NCBI GenBank assembly: GCA_016793325.1
Contig: JAEUKI010000071.1
Coordinates: forward strand, 1 to 64,000
Length of the DNA: 64,000 nucleotides
Direction: 5' to 3'
DNA from: Myxococcales bacterium
Lineage (GTDB): Bacteria; Myxococcota_A; Polyangia; Polyangiales; Ga0077539
Shown: positions 18,053 through 26,635 of the stretch, piece after piece
Position numbering within the stretch: position 1 is the stretch's first letter
How the letters are laid out: the number at the start of each line of letters is the position of its first letter
Notes under the pieces: generated by a model
What the model was told of the DNA's origin: nothing
Database searches by the model: none
Seen by the model: the letters and a program-made list of their open reading frames with translations, nothing else
Translations under genes and position numbers: made by a program

Positions 18053-18434
18053 TCCGCAAGCGAGCGGGGCGTGGCGGCAAGCAGTCAAGCGGGGCGCGGC
18101 AGCAAGCGGGGCGCGGCAGCAAGCAGCCGCGCATTGTGCCTCGAAGACATCACTGGGCACGTTCACTCGATCTATCTCGGCAGGCGTTCTCGCTCGCGCT
18201 CGAACTTCGAGAGAAGAGTCGCTCGAACTCTGCTTGCACATTGGAGGGCAACGCATCGCGCTCGTGACCACCGTGGCCGACCCCTCGGCGCCGCCCCGCC
18301 CGCTGTAAAAATAACGCGCCGCGTCGCGAAATCCTTCAAGCGCTTGAAGAGATCCACCGCATTCTCGCTGCGGTCTGTGAGAGCGCGCGTCACGACATTT
18401 TCGCCCTCCGAGCGCGCCCTTTGACGCGGGGAGA
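18053..18434. other. 382-bp intergenic region with short tandem repeats and a palindrome
   Basis: Directly after the stop lie two perfect copies of a 17-bp unit, CAAGCGGGGCGCGGCAG (18086-18102 and 18103-18119), flanked by degenerate copies at about 18057-18077 and 18120-18131. Further on is a perfect 16-bp palindrome, CTTCAAGCGCTTGAAG (18334-18349), which could be an operator or a bidirectional stop signal between the convergent genes. No coding frame with convincing codon use. Confidence 0.55.
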
Positions 18435-19184
18435 TCACTCTGTGTCGAGTCGGCGGAGGATGGCGTCGAGCGCGTCGCGCGCAGCGCTGATGGACGAGAC
18501 GAGCGCTTCGCGTTTGTCGTCGGCGAGCTTCTTCGAGGCGCTCACGAGCTGCTTGGTGAACGCGCGATCGGTGAGCTTCTCTTGCATCCGATCGAGCGCC
18601 CCCACCAACGCTGTAACGCTCACTCGCACGGGCACGGCCTCTTGTTGCTCGAGCAGCACCGCGCGCACGTACTCGTCGATCCCGCGCGTGTCCATGTTCG
18701 TCGAGAGCACGTGCTGCGCGGCTTTGCGCAAGAGCTTGTCGTCCGCGAGCTTGAGCAACCGCCACTTGCGCCCGAAGTCGAGCGCGCGCCACGCGTCGCT
18801 GTTGAGCCGCTTGTCGTACGCCGCGGTGAGCACCGCGCGCTCGAGCTCGTCGTGCCTCACGCGGAGCTTCGCGCCGTCCGCGAGCGCGTAGAGCGCGGCC
18901 CACACAGGGTTGTCCTCGCGGTGGTCGATCGCCGACGAAGTGTCCCCGCCGAACACGTGGGCGAAGAGCCACTGGCCGTACTCGGTCCACGAAGTGTCCA
19001 CGGTCGTGCGCACGGCCGCGCCGCGCTCGACCGCTCGATCGAGCACCGCGCTCTCTTCGGAGCTGAGCGAAACGCGCGAGCCCGCCGCTGTCACGACGGC
19101 GCGCGTCGCGTCGGGTGCGCTCGCCGAAGGATTGGCGACGGACTTCGTGACAGTGGAGGTTCGTGTCGACTTTCGTGTGGCCAT
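18435..19184 (-). CDS. Hypothetical helical protein
   Basis: 249 residues from the ATG at 19184; the frame runs far upstream, antisense to the acyl-CoA oxidase gene, but that part is a shadow. The N-terminal 35 residues are Thr/Ser/Ala-rich and basic (ATRKSTRTSTVTKSV), possibly a disordered tail. The remainder is mostly helical and charged, ending with coiled-coil-like helices (LVSASKKLADDKREALVSSI). No signal peptide, membrane segment or known motif. It is divergent from the acyl-CoA oxidase gene at 19362, with 177 bp between for both promoters. Confidence 0.6.
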   Translation of the reverse strand: MATRKSTRTSTVTKSVANPSASAPDATRAVVTAAGSRVSLSSEESAVLDRAVERGAAVRTTVDTSWTEYGQWLFAHVFGGDTSSAIDHREDNPVWAALYALADGAKLRVRHDELERAVLTAAYDKRLNSDAWRALDFGRKWRLLKLADDKLLRKAAQHVLSTNMDTRGIDEYVRAVLLEQQEAVPVRVSVTALVGALDRMQEKLTDRAFTKQLVSASKKLADDKREALVSSISAARDALDAILRRLDTE

Positions 19185-19361
19185 CGGGTGGTGAGCGAGG
19201 ATCGCGCAATCTCGCGCGTGGGTGAATGCGGGCGTGCGACGATTGTTGGACGCAGCGCCGAGCGCGAACCTCGCGCGCTCGGCGCGCCCGCAACGCCTCT
19301 CGAAGCGCCTCGCCGTGCGCGAGCCGATCGCGAGCGATGATTTCGCAAGGAGCGAGTTTCG

Positions 19362-21641
19362 ATGAACCAACGTCACGCTGCGCTGCTCGACGACCCTCAG
19401 GTGCTCGCGTTTCTGCCCATTTTGTACGTCGCGTGGGCGGACGGTGATCTGTCCGAGCGCGAGCGCGCGGTGATCGCCGAGCGCTTGCGAGACGCTCCGT
19501 GGCTTCGTCCCGAGGCGCGCAGCCGCATCGAAGCGTGGCTCGATCCCACGTCGCCCCCGAGCGCGAGCGAGCTCGCCGACGTCCGCGCGCTCATCGAGCG
19601 CGTCCGTGGAACGCTCGGAAGCGCCCGCCGCAACGTGCTCGCCGCCCAGGGCGAGGCCATCGCCCACGCGGATCTCAGCCCCGAGGCCCTCGCCGCCGCA
19701 GAAGAGCTCGCCGCGCTCCTCGCGATTCCCGCGGACGACAGCGCATCGCCGCAGGCGTTTGCGCAAGTGTCGGTGCCGGTCGAGGCGCTCGGCGTGGCGC
19801 TCGACGGGGAGTTCGCGGCGGTGCGCGCGAAGGTCCGCGCGTACCTCGACGACCCCGATCGACGGATGTACGGGCTCGCGAAGGACGAGCAGCGCGCGCT
19901 CGTTCGAGGGTGGCTCTCGGCGCTCGAAGCGACGGGGCTGATGAAGCTGAGCTTTCCGGGCGTGACGACGGACGCGGTCGACCATCGCGCGTTCATGACC
20001 GCGTTCGAGACGCTCGCGCTCGGCGACCTCTCTGTGGTCGTGAAGGCCGGCGTGCAGCTCGGCCTGTTCGGCGGGAGCCTCTTTTTTCTCGGCACCGAGC
20101 GTCATCGCGCGCACCTGCACGACGTCGCCTCGCTGAAGATGCTCGGGTGCTTCGCGATGAGCGAGGTCGGACACGGCTCCAACGTGGCGGCGCTCGAGAC
20201 CACCGCGACGTACGAGCACGCGACGCGCTCGCTGGTGATTCACACGCCGAGCGAGTCCGCGCGCAAAGAGTGGATCGGCGGCGCAGCGGTCGACGCACGC
20301 TGGGCGACGGTGTTCGCGCAGCTCGTCATCGACGGAAAGCGCCACGGAGTTCACGCGGTGCTGGTGCGCATTCGCGACGACGAGGGGCAGCCCGCGCAGG
20401 GCGTTCGCATCGGAGATTGCGGCGTAAAAATGGGCCTCAACGGCGTCGACAACGGGCGACTGTGGTTCGACCACGTGCGCGTCCCCGTGGACGCGATGCT
20501 CGATCGCTTCGCCAAGATCGACGAAGAGGGCCAATACCAGAGCTCGATCACCAGCCCCGATCGACGCTTCTTCACCATGCTCGGAACGCTCGTCGGCGGC
20601 CGCGTCTCCGTCGGCAGCGCCGGCGTCAGCGTCGCCAAATCCGCGCTCGCGATCGCTGTTCGCTACAGCGTCGCGCGCAGACAGTTCGGGCCCGAGCACG
20701 GACCCGAGCTCCCGCTGCTCACGTACCCGACGCACCAGCGTCGACTGCTCCCGCAGCTCGCGAGCACGTACGTGTACAGCCTCGCGTTCGAGCGCCTCCG
20801 TGCGCGCTTTGCCGAGACGATGGCGACCACCGACGCAGACACGCGCTCGCTCGAAGCCGAGGCTGCAGGGCTCAAGGCGATCGCGACGTGGCACGCGAGC
20901 AAGACCGTGCAGCTCTGCCGCGAAGCGTGCGGAGGGCAGGGATATCTCGCGGTCAATCGCCTCGCGGACCTCAAGGCGGACAGCGACGTGTTCTCGACGT
21001 TCGAGGGCGACAACACCGTGCTCTTGCAGCTCGTGGGCAAGAGCGTCGTGAGTCGCTTCCAGAAGTCCCTCGCGAGCGGCGGGGCGGTCGCCGTGCTCCG
21101 CATGCTCGGCGGCCTCGCCGCAGAGCAAGTGCTCGACATGAACCCGATCGAAGCGCGACGCACGGACCCGAGTCACCTGCGAAGCCGCGCGTTTCACCGC
21201 GCGACGCTCGCGCACCGCGAGGCGACGCTCGTGCGCACGGTGGCGCTGCGGATGCGAAAGAGGCTCGCGGCCAAGATGGACCCGCAGGCGGCGCTGCTCG
21301 AGATTCAAGAGCACCTCGTCGCCGCCGCGATCGCGTGGGTCGATCACCTCGCGCTGCGCTGGTTCGACGAAGAGTGCGAGCGGTGCGCGGACCCCGAGGC
21401 GAAGCGGTGGCTCGTTCGGCTCGGAGATCTGCACGCGCTCGCGCGGATCGAAGAGACCGCGGGCTGGTACCTCGAGAGCGGCTGGTTCGCGCCCGAGAAG
21501 GCGCGCGCCGTTCGCAAAGAGGTGGAGGCCTTGATGCGCGAGATCGCTCCTGCGGCCGTGGGGCTCGTGGGGGCGTTCGGGATTCCTGACGCGTGTCTGG
21601 CGGCGCCGATCGCGTTCTTCGATCCCGCGCACCCTTCGTGA
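19362..21641 (+). CDS. TerB-like domain fused to acyl-CoA oxidase/dehydrogenase
   Basis: 759 residues; ATG with AAGGAG 9 bases upstream. Residues about 10-65 form a TerB-like helical unit (LPILYVAWADGDLSERERAV), then a helical linker to about 130. The rest is an acyl-CoA oxidase: the FAD-binding middle domain includes GCFAMSEVGHGSN, and the catalytic Glu lies in TFEGDNTVLLQ, the oxidase version of the motif. Peroxisomal-type oxidases pass electrons from acyl-CoA to O2 rather than ETF; long-chain fatty-acid beta-oxidation is the likely pathway. The C-terminal about 200 residues match the oxidase dimer/C-terminal domain. The TerB fusion is unusual and may sense metal or membrane state. Confidence 0.85.
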   Translation: MNQRHAALLDDPQVLAFLPILYVAWADGDLSERERAVIAERLRDAPWLRPEARSRIEAWLDPTSPPSASELADVRALIERVRGTLGSARRNVLAAQGEAIAHADLSPEALAAAEELAALLAIPADDSASPQAFAQVSVPVEALGVALDGEFAAVRAKVRAYLDDPDRRMYGLAKDEQRALVRGWLSALEATGLMKLSFPGVTTDAVDHRAFMTAFETLALGDLSVVVKAGVQLGLFGGSLFFLGTERHRAHLHDVASLKMLGCFAMSEVGHGSNVAALETTATYEHATRSLVIHTPSESARKEWIGGAAVDARWATVFAQLVIDGKRHGVHAVLVRIRDDEGQPAQGVRIGDCGVKMGLNGVDNGRLWFDHVRVPVDAMLDRFAKIDEEGQYQSSITSPDRRFFTMLGTLVGGRVSVGSAGVSVAKSALAIAVRYSVARRQFGPEHGPELPLLTYPTHQRRLLPQLASTYVYSLAFERLRARFAETMATTDADTRSLEAEAAGLKAIATWHASKTVQLCREACGGQGYLAVNRLADLKADSDVFSTFEGDNTVLLQLVGKSVVSRFQKSLASGGAVAVLRMLGGLAAEQVLDMNPIEARRTDPSHLRSRAFHRATLAHREATLVRTVALRMRKRLAAKMDPQAALLEIQEHLVAAAIAWVDHLALRWFDEECERCADPEAKRWLVRLGDLHALARIEETAGWYLESGWFAPEKARAVRKEVEALMREIAPAAVGLVGAFGIPDACLAAPIAFFDPAHPS

Positions 21642-21729
21642 GCGAGCGCAGTCGCGAGGATCGCGCGTGGGTTGTCACACGATGGCCATGGACACGATGT
21701 AGGTCGATTCGTTACAGTCTCGATTCACG

Positions 21730-22815
21730 ATGTTTTTCAAGCGTTTGGCGGCGGGTCTCGTGGCGGCAGTGGCGGTGGCGGCGTGCGGAGCGCCCGAGCT
21801 CGACGGAGCGGACGAAGCCACGGACGAAGCGCGAACGACGGGCGAGCAGTACTTCTCGGTTCGCCGCGACACGCGTCGGTGCGCGGCGCCGCTGTGCGGA
21901 GGCTTCTGGCTCTCGCGTGTCGGAGCGGCCTCGACGTTGTGCGGCGATGGTCGACGGATGGCCGAGTGCTACGTGCCCGAGCTCGCGGTGAGCGGAGTGT
22001 CCGCGGCGCAGCTCGATTTCGTGCGCTCGTCCGTTCATCACAGCGCGAAGCGCGTGTTCCTTCGGGGACGGCTCGAAGCGACGCGCGCCAACGCGACGCA
22101 GGCGTGGGTCGCCCCTGCGACCGCGGCGTCGATGACGAGCACGCTTCGCCTCGCGTATCGGCCGACGTGCGCGCCGAACCAGCGCTGCGCGGGCTCGGTC
22201 TCCGAGGCGCTCTCCAACGGGCGAACGACGATCTTGGCCAACATCGATCTGTCGCGCGCTTCGGGGACGGCCGAAGAGATCACTGCTGCGACCACCGCCG
22301 CGACGACCTCCATCGGGATCATCACGCAAGCCACGCTCAGCGCGACCGCGGGCGGAAACGTCCTTCGCGTCAACGACTTCGCGACGCCCGTCGTGGGCGA
22401 CACGGGCGGGCTTTGCGCAGCAGATTTGCAGCGATCGCTCGGCGCGTTGACCGAGGGGCTGACGTTTCCGAGCGAGTCGGACTACCCGTTCGAGTTCGTC
22501 GAGCGACCGAGCACGGGGACGGGCGCGATCACGGTCGCGGCGTTTCGCGCGGCGTTCGGCGTGCCTGCGACGCAAGCGGTCGAAGTGCGCTCGCTCGAGC
22601 AGGTGTTCAGCTGGATCGCGACCGAGCGGCCCGAGATGACCGACGAAGAGCGCGCGCTCGCGCGTCGGTACGCAGCCCTGCGCGACGCCCTCGGCGCGAA
22701 CCTGCAGAACGTCCAAGTGTTTCGCTATGGGTCGATTCAGGTGCAGGTGTACATCGTCGGCCGCACGCGCTGCGGCGCGATCTCGGGGCTGAAGACCGTC
22801 GCGATCGAGACGTGA
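21730..22815 (+). CDS. Lipoprotein with DUF6748-like and nuclease-A-inhibitor-like domains
   Basis: 361 residues. The leader ends VAAC (Cys at about residue 19). Residues 38-155 resemble the DUF6748 pattern (EQYFSVRRDTRRCAAPLCGG, FWLSRV), with paired Cys. Residues about 235-361 match NuiA-type nuclease A inhibitors: LTEGLTFPSESDYPFEFVE is the characteristic entry, followed by the helix pair around FSWIATERPEMTDEERA and closing beta strands. NuiA binds and blocks a non-specific DNA/RNA endonuclease, so a surface-exposed nuclease inhibitor is plausible here, though a domain-level homologue without inhibitory activity is possible. It converges with the serpin gene across a 160-bp palindrome. Confidence 0.75.
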   Translation: MFFKRLAAGLVAAVAVAACGAPELDGADEATDEARTTGEQYFSVRRDTRRCAAPLCGGFWLSRVGAASTLCGDGRRMAECYVPELAVSGVSAAQLDFVRSSVHHSAKRVFLRGRLEATRANATQAWVAPATAASMTSTLRLAYRPTCAPNQRCAGSVSEALSNGRTTILANIDLSRASGTAEEITAATTAATTSIGIITQATLSATAGGNVLRVNDFATPVVGDTGGLCAADLQRSLGALTEGLTFPSESDYPFEFVERPSTGTGAITVAAFRAAFGVPATQAVEVRSLEQVFSWIATERPEMTDEERALARRYAALRDALGANLQNVQVFRYGSIQVQVYIVGRTRCGAISGLKTVAIET

Positions 22816-22840
22816 GCGGGGCGCTTCGCTTCGAGCGCGC

Positions 22841-23004
22841 TCAGAGGCTTTCCAGATGCGAAACCGCGACTTCTGCAAGGAGACGCGAGCCGGACAAGGA
22901 ATGTCCTCGCCGCAATACTGGAGGTATTGCAAGAGGACATGACGCTGACCGGCGACGCGGATCTGCCGCAGAAGTCGCGGAGTTTGCGTCTGGAAAGCCT
23001 CTCA
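22841..23004. repeat. Long nested palindrome between convergent genes (bidirectional terminator or mobile repeat)
   Basis: The outer arms, about 37 bp, run from 22841 (CTCAGAGGCTTTCCAG...) and end at 23004; they are imperfectly complementary, with a few mismatches and an indel. The inner arms ATGTCCTCGCCGCAATAC (22901-22918) and GTATTGCAAGAGGACAT (22924-22940) make a second stem around a 5-base loop. The element fills the gap between two convergent genes and overlaps the serpin stop codon (23002-23004). The nested plan resembles the element at 3632-3842 but the sequence is different. No flanking T-tract. Confidence 0.7.
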
Positions 23005-24735
23005 GTCCGGGCGTCGAAGCACGATGGGGTAGTCGACGCTCACGGTGCCCGCGGTTGCGCCGGCGAAGCGCAGCTGCGCGAACGCGTCGCGCACGCACGA
23101 GTGCGCTGTCGCGACGGGATACTCGCCGTCGACGCGCACGTCGCGGGGAACGCCCTCGGCGTCGAGCGTGAAGTGCGCGACGAGCTCGCCCTCGGCCGTA
23201 GGGCGCTGGGCCAACGCTTGCTCGTGGCAGAACGTGACGCGACCGAGCGAGCGCAGCACGACGCGGCGGAGGAGCTCGGGCGAGTACGCTCCGCGCACGG
23301 TGGGAGCGCGCGCGAGGACGAGCGGGCCTGTGGGGCCGCGACCCTGGAGCCCCATGGGAAACCTCGCGATCATCGGGTCCGGCGCGCCGCGCACGAACGG
23401 CCCGCCCGACGCTGGCTCCTCGGCGGTCTCGGGGCTCGGGTCGTACACGGCCCCGAGAAACAACACGGTGTTGGTGCGCGGGTGGCGCAGGACGAACACA
23501 AACGGCTGATCGACGTTGAATACGGGTGTCGCTGCGCCGCCGCCGTAACCCGAGACGGCGGTGGCCGCGGCGGCTTCGGTTCCAGTCTCGTTGACAGAGA
23601 TGAAGACCTCGTGAATGACCTCGCCGATCTCGCGCACGGGCTCTTCGGTGAGGTTCGAGAGGTCAGCGTTTGCGAAGAGCGAGCGCGCCCCGAGCGCCGC
23701 GATGGGACCGCGAAGTTGACTGTGTTTTCGCAGCGTGAATCGCGGGATCACGGCGATGACGTCGCGCGTCCGCGCCGCGCTCGTCCATCGGTCGAACGTC
23801 GCTGCGTCGAGCCGCGCCCGCACTTCGTCGAGCCGATGCCCCGGCGCTGGGATCACCAGGTTCATCACGAACTCGTCGCCTTGGTACGGCAGCTCGAGCA
23901 TCCGCGCGACGCCGTCGTCGTAGTAGCTGCCCCGCACCGGACCGCTCATCATCGAGACGGTCTTCGCCCGCCCCTCGCGCAGGTAGAAGCGCTCGGGGTG
24001 CGTCGCGTTCACGTCGAAGGTCTGCGCCCAGCGCCCGAGAAAATAGAGCGCGGTCGTCAGCGTGATCTTCGTTCCCGCGTCGATCGATCCGGGCCCGAGC
24101 AGCTCGGGGATGCGCGTGCGTGTTTGCTGCGAGACCCACGCGTTGATCGTGCGCCGCTGCGCGTCGGGATCGCTCGCGAAGTCGAGCGGCTCGAGCGGCG
24201 CGCCGAACAGCCGCAGCGCGTCGAGCTGAAACGCGTCGCGCACGCGGAGGGTCCGCGCGGGCCACACGCGAGCGCCCGTCGAGAGCGCAAATCCCGGACG
24301 ATTCGCAGACGCTTCGATGGTCGAACGCAGCGCCGCGACGGCCTCGAGCGACGCGGTCCCCGCGCTGAGCGAGAGCACGGCGTCGAGCTCGCGGCGCGTG
24401 TCGTTTGCGCTCGCGCGCTCGAGCATCGAGAGCGCACGCGCGAGGTCGTACGGTGAGACGAGCTCGTTGCTCGTCGAGCGAAGCGACGCGAAGAGCGCGA
24501 AGCCGAAGCGAGAAAACGCCGTTCCGAGTCGCTGCTGGGACTCGAGGGGCGCCGTCGGTGACGCCGCGTCGAGCGCGGGCGTCGCGAGAGAGCCTGCGTC
24601 GGCGATCGACGGGGAGGGAGGGCGCGCCGGCTCCGTGTGTGGCGGAGCTGTGTGTGGCAGCTGCGCAGAGGGCTTGCAGCCGAGCGCCGAAGCGCACAAC
24701 GCGCCGACGAGCAGCGCACGAGACGGTCGCAACAT
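23002..24735 (-). CDS. Serpin lipoprotein with C-terminal AgmX/PglI-type domain
   Basis: 577 residues from the ATG at 24735; the lipobox SALGC has Cys20. A Pro/Ala linker leads to a serpin fold at about 85-440. The inhibitory hinge is intact: NETGTEAAAATAV (about residues 380-393), followed by a Gly-rich reactive-centre segment and the serpin C-terminal signature FNVDQPFVFVLRHPRTNTVL. Residues about 475-577 form the domain found at the C-terminus of myxobacterial AgmX/PglI and TonB-like proteins (LRRVVLRSLGRVTFCHEQAL, a central GELVAHFTLDAEG, and DYPIVL at the end). A membrane-tethered inhibitor of serine or cysteine proteases is likely. The fusion is uncommon. Confidence 0.85.
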   Translation of the reverse strand: MLRPSRALLVGALCASALGCKPSAQLPHTAPPHTEPARPPSPSIADAGSLATPALDAASPTAPLESQQRLGTAFSRFGFALFASLRSTSNELVSPYDLARALSMLERASANDTRRELDAVLSLSAGTASLEAVAALRSTIEASANRPGFALSTGARVWPARTLRVRDAFQLDALRLFGAPLEPLDFASDPDAQRRTINAWVSQQTRTRIPELLGPGSIDAGTKITLTTALYFLGRWAQTFDVNATHPERFYLREGRAKTVSMMSGPVRGSYYDDGVARMLELPYQGDEFVMNLVIPAPGHRLDEVRARLDAATFDRWTSAARTRDVIAVIPRFTLRKHSQLRGPIAALGARSLFANADLSNLTEEPVREIGEVIHEVFISVNETGTEAAAATAVSGYGGGAATPVFNVDQPFVFVLRHPRTNTVLFLGAVYDPSPETAEEPASGGPFVRGAPDPMIARFPMGLQGRGPTGPLVLARAPTVRGAYSPELLRRVVLRSLGRVTFCHEQALAQRPTAEGELVAHFTLDAEGVPRDVRVDGEYPVATAHSCVRDAFAQLRFAGATAGTVSVDYPIVLRRPD

Positions 24736-24835
24736 GGGGGGGATGGCCGGTCGTGACAGCGACAAACGCAAAAGGTTCTCGCGACGGGTCACAGTGGCGT
24801 TGCTGCGCTCTCCGCCCGGGAGAGCAACTCGCTCA

Positions 24836-25090
24836 TCACGCGACGGGGCAGCCTTCGGGGACCGCGGGGCAGGGCTCGCTCGTGCACGTCGCGCCGCCGT
24901 CGGGGAGCGCGCGGCGATAGCAGCTGATCGGCGCGCCGCCGTCGGGGTTTTGAACGAGGTCGCGATAGCAAGCGTCGAGCGGCGGGCACGTCGTGCACGC
25001 CTCGAACGACGTCACGAACGCGACCGACGCCGCGGCGGCTCCTGCGGCGACGATCGAGACCGCGAGCGCGCGAGGAACAGTGAGCTTCAT
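24836..25090 (-). CDS. Small Cys-rich exported protein
   Basis: 84 residues, ATG at 25090. The signal peptide (KLTVPRALAVSIVAAGAAAASVAFV) is followed by a short mature part with eight Cys arranged in pairs (ACTTCPPLDAC, CTSEPC, GCPVA) and two DGGA turns, typical of a disulfide-stabilised extracellular peptide or the small Cys-rich proteins common in Polyangia. ACTTC could act as a lipobox variant, though the signal is more Sec-like. It sits between the serpin and the HxlR regulator gene, on the same strand as both. Confidence 0.6.
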   Translation of the reverse strand: MKLTVPRALAVSIVAAGAAAASVAFVTSFEACTTCPPLDACYRDLVQNPDGGAPISCYRRALPDGGATCTSEPCPAVPEGCPVA

Positions 25091-25101
25091 GAGCGCCGAG
25101 G

Positions 25102-25494
25102 TTAGCGCGTTTGGAGCGCTCCTCGGTCGAACGATTCGCGCGCGCGCATCACTTCGCCGCGGTGTCCTTGCGCCCACACGGCGAGGACGCGCACGGGTCC
25201 GAGGAGCGATCGCCCGAGCTCGGTGAGCGCGTACTCGACGCTCGGCGGGTTTGTCGGGTGGACCGTGCGCGCGACGAGCCCGTCGCGCTCGAGGCCGCGC
25301 AGCGTGGAGGTTAGCACGCGCTGCGAAATGCCGTCGATCGTGCGGCGGATCTCGTTGAAGCGCATCGCGCGTTCGCCGAGGAGCACGACGACGAGCACGC
25401 TCCATTTGTCTCCGACGCGGGTCAACACTTCGCGCGTCGCTCCGCACTCGACGTCGAACTCCGCGGTGAGCTTGTCGTCACCAAGTAACCTCAA
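25102..25494 (-). CDS. HxlR-family winged-helix transcriptional regulator
   Basis: 130 residues. The TTG at 25494 is chosen because AGGAGG lies four bases before it. The sequence has the HxlR hallmark order: a Cys near the N-terminus (FDVECGATREVL), GDKWSVLVVVLL, MRFNEIRR...GISQRVLTSTLRGLERDGLV, then a wing with SVEYALTELGRSL. HxlR proteins respond to aldehydes, disulfide stress or electrophiles through that Cys. It is divergent from the DoxX gene with 95 bp between, the usual arrangement in which the regulator represses the divergent gene. Confidence 0.85.
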   Translation of the reverse strand: MRLLGDDKLTAEFDVECGATREVLTRVGDKWSVLVVVLLGERAMRFNEIRRTIDGISQRVLTSTLRGLERDGLVARTVHPTNPPSVEYALTELGRSLLGPVRVLAVWAQGHRGEVMRARESFDRGALQTR

Positions 25495-25589
25495 GGTGCC
25501 TCCTTCTCGGGATGGTCCGAGCCGCCTATACCGCCACGCCATCCACGGCGAAAGCGCGCACGCGCGGAGCCCCGAACGAAAGGCCACCC

Positions 25590-26003
25590 ATGACCGACAC
25601 ACGTAGCTCGTCGACCAAGCGTATCGACGTCGCGCTCTGGTGCGTGCAATCCCTCCTCGCGGTGACGCTGGTCGGCACTGGCGTGTGGAAGCTCTCGACG
25701 CCCATCGCCTCGCTCGCGGCGAAGATGCCTTGGATGGGACAGGTGTCGCCGACGTTCTTGTATGCGACGGCGGTGTTGGATCTGTTGGCAGGAGCGGGGC
25801 TGTTGCTCCCTTCGCTCACGCGCATCGCGCCGCGGCTGACTGTGTGGGCGGCGCTCGGCTGCGTCGCGCTCATGGTGGGCGCGGTGGTGTTTCACGGACA
25901 ACGAGGCGAGTGGTCGAGCACGCCGTTCAACGTCGTGATGGCCGCGCTCGCGGCGTTTGTCGCGTGGGGCCGCGCGCGTCGGGTGCCGATCGCGCCGCGG
26001 TGA
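25590..26003 (+). CDS. DoxX-family membrane protein
   Basis: 137 residues with four hydrophobic helices (about 15-35, 55-75, 80-100, 108-125), the length and topology of DoxX/SURF4-type proteins. The first helix ends GVWKLSTP, matching the family's conserved G-x-x-K-L region. ATG 25590 with AAAGG upstream. DoxX-like proteins participate in membrane redox and detoxification; the divergent HxlR regulator supports an electrophile- or redox-responsive role. Function inferred only from family and context. Confidence 0.8.
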   Translation: MTDTRSSSTKRIDVALWCVQSLLAVTLVGTGVWKLSTPIASLAAKMPWMGQVSPTFLYATAVLDLLAGAGLLLPSLTRIAPRLTVWAALGCVALMVGAVVFHGQRGEWSSTPFNVVMAALAAFVAWGRARRVPIAPR

Positions 26004-26082
26004 AGCGCCCGCCGCAGAGGGGGTTACGAGCGCGGTCGGGCATGAATACAGGTGTCCGCCTCGAAAGGGGCGCGGATTCAGG

Positions 26083-26565
26083 GTGCGCGTTGTGTTTCTC
26101 GACATCGATGGGGTGCTCAACAGCGATCGCTATTTCGAGGAGGTTCCCTGGCCCGAGGGGGCCTCGTGGTGGAGCGCCGCGGCGATCGACCCCCGCGCGG
26201 TCGCGCGTGTGAACGCGATCGTCTCGGAGACCAATGCGCGGGTGGTGCTCTCTTCTTCGTGGCGACGTCGCGCTCCGCTCGACGAGCTGTGCGCGCTCTT
26301 GCGCTCGCGCGGGCTAGAGCAGCCGTTGTTGTCTGCGACGCCGAGCCTCTATCGAACCCCCGACGGCGTTCGCCTCACGCGCGGAGACGAAGTTCTCTCG
26401 TGGCTCGCGTCCGAGCGCGACGCAGGGGTGATCGTCGACGCATACGTCGTTCTCGAGGACGAAGAACCGCTCGGCGAGGTCGAAGCGCGCTGCGTTCGCG
26501 TCGACTCGCGCGTCGGGCTGACTGACGCGGACGTCGCGCGCGCCATCGCCGCGCTCCAGCGCTGA
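26083..26565 (+). CDS. HAD-fold hydrolase-like protein
   Basis: 160 residues. GTG 26083 is taken as the start (AAAGGGG 12 bases upstream); GTG 26092 is equally possible. HAD motif I is explicit: VVFLDIDGVLNSD. Motif II is VVLSSSWRR, the arrangement seen in the HAD domains of the nucleic-acid-repair/Swiss-army-knife group. YVVLEDEEP stands at the expected position of the acidic motif. The Asp nucleophile implies phosphoryl transfer; the substrate is unknown. Soluble and cytoplasmic. Confidence 0.75.
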   Translation: MRVVFLDIDGVLNSDRYFEEVPWPEGASWWSAAAIDPRAVARVNAIVSETNARVVLSSSWRRRAPLDELCALLRSRGLEQPLLSATPSLYRTPDGVRLTRGDEVLSWLASERDAGVIVDAYVVLEDEEPLGEVEARCVRVDSRVGLTDADVARAIAALQR

Positions 26566-26590
26566 AATCACTGCGAAACGAGCGGTCATT

Positions 26591-26630
26591 ACATTTAACT
26601 TGCGGGTTACTTAACCGTTGAGTAAATCGT
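26591..26630 (+). promoter_or_regulatory. AT-richer promoter/operator region of the arsR-type gene
   Basis: Just upstream of the ArsR-type gene, a stretch far richer in A/T than its surroundings contains TTAACTTGCGGGTTACTTAACC and then GTTGAGTAAA. The half-site pair TTAAC...GGTTA and the repeated TTAACC/TTAACT look like an operator for the autoregulating ArsR protein. This is inference from position and base composition. Confidence 0.4.
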
Positions 26631-26635
26631 CGTTC

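Noticed and set aside
19185-21632. Upstream extension of the minus-strand gene at 18435, giving a 1065-codon frame
   Set aside because: The extension is antisense to the acyl-CoA oxidase, whose motifs are complete; the extension has no recognisable domain.
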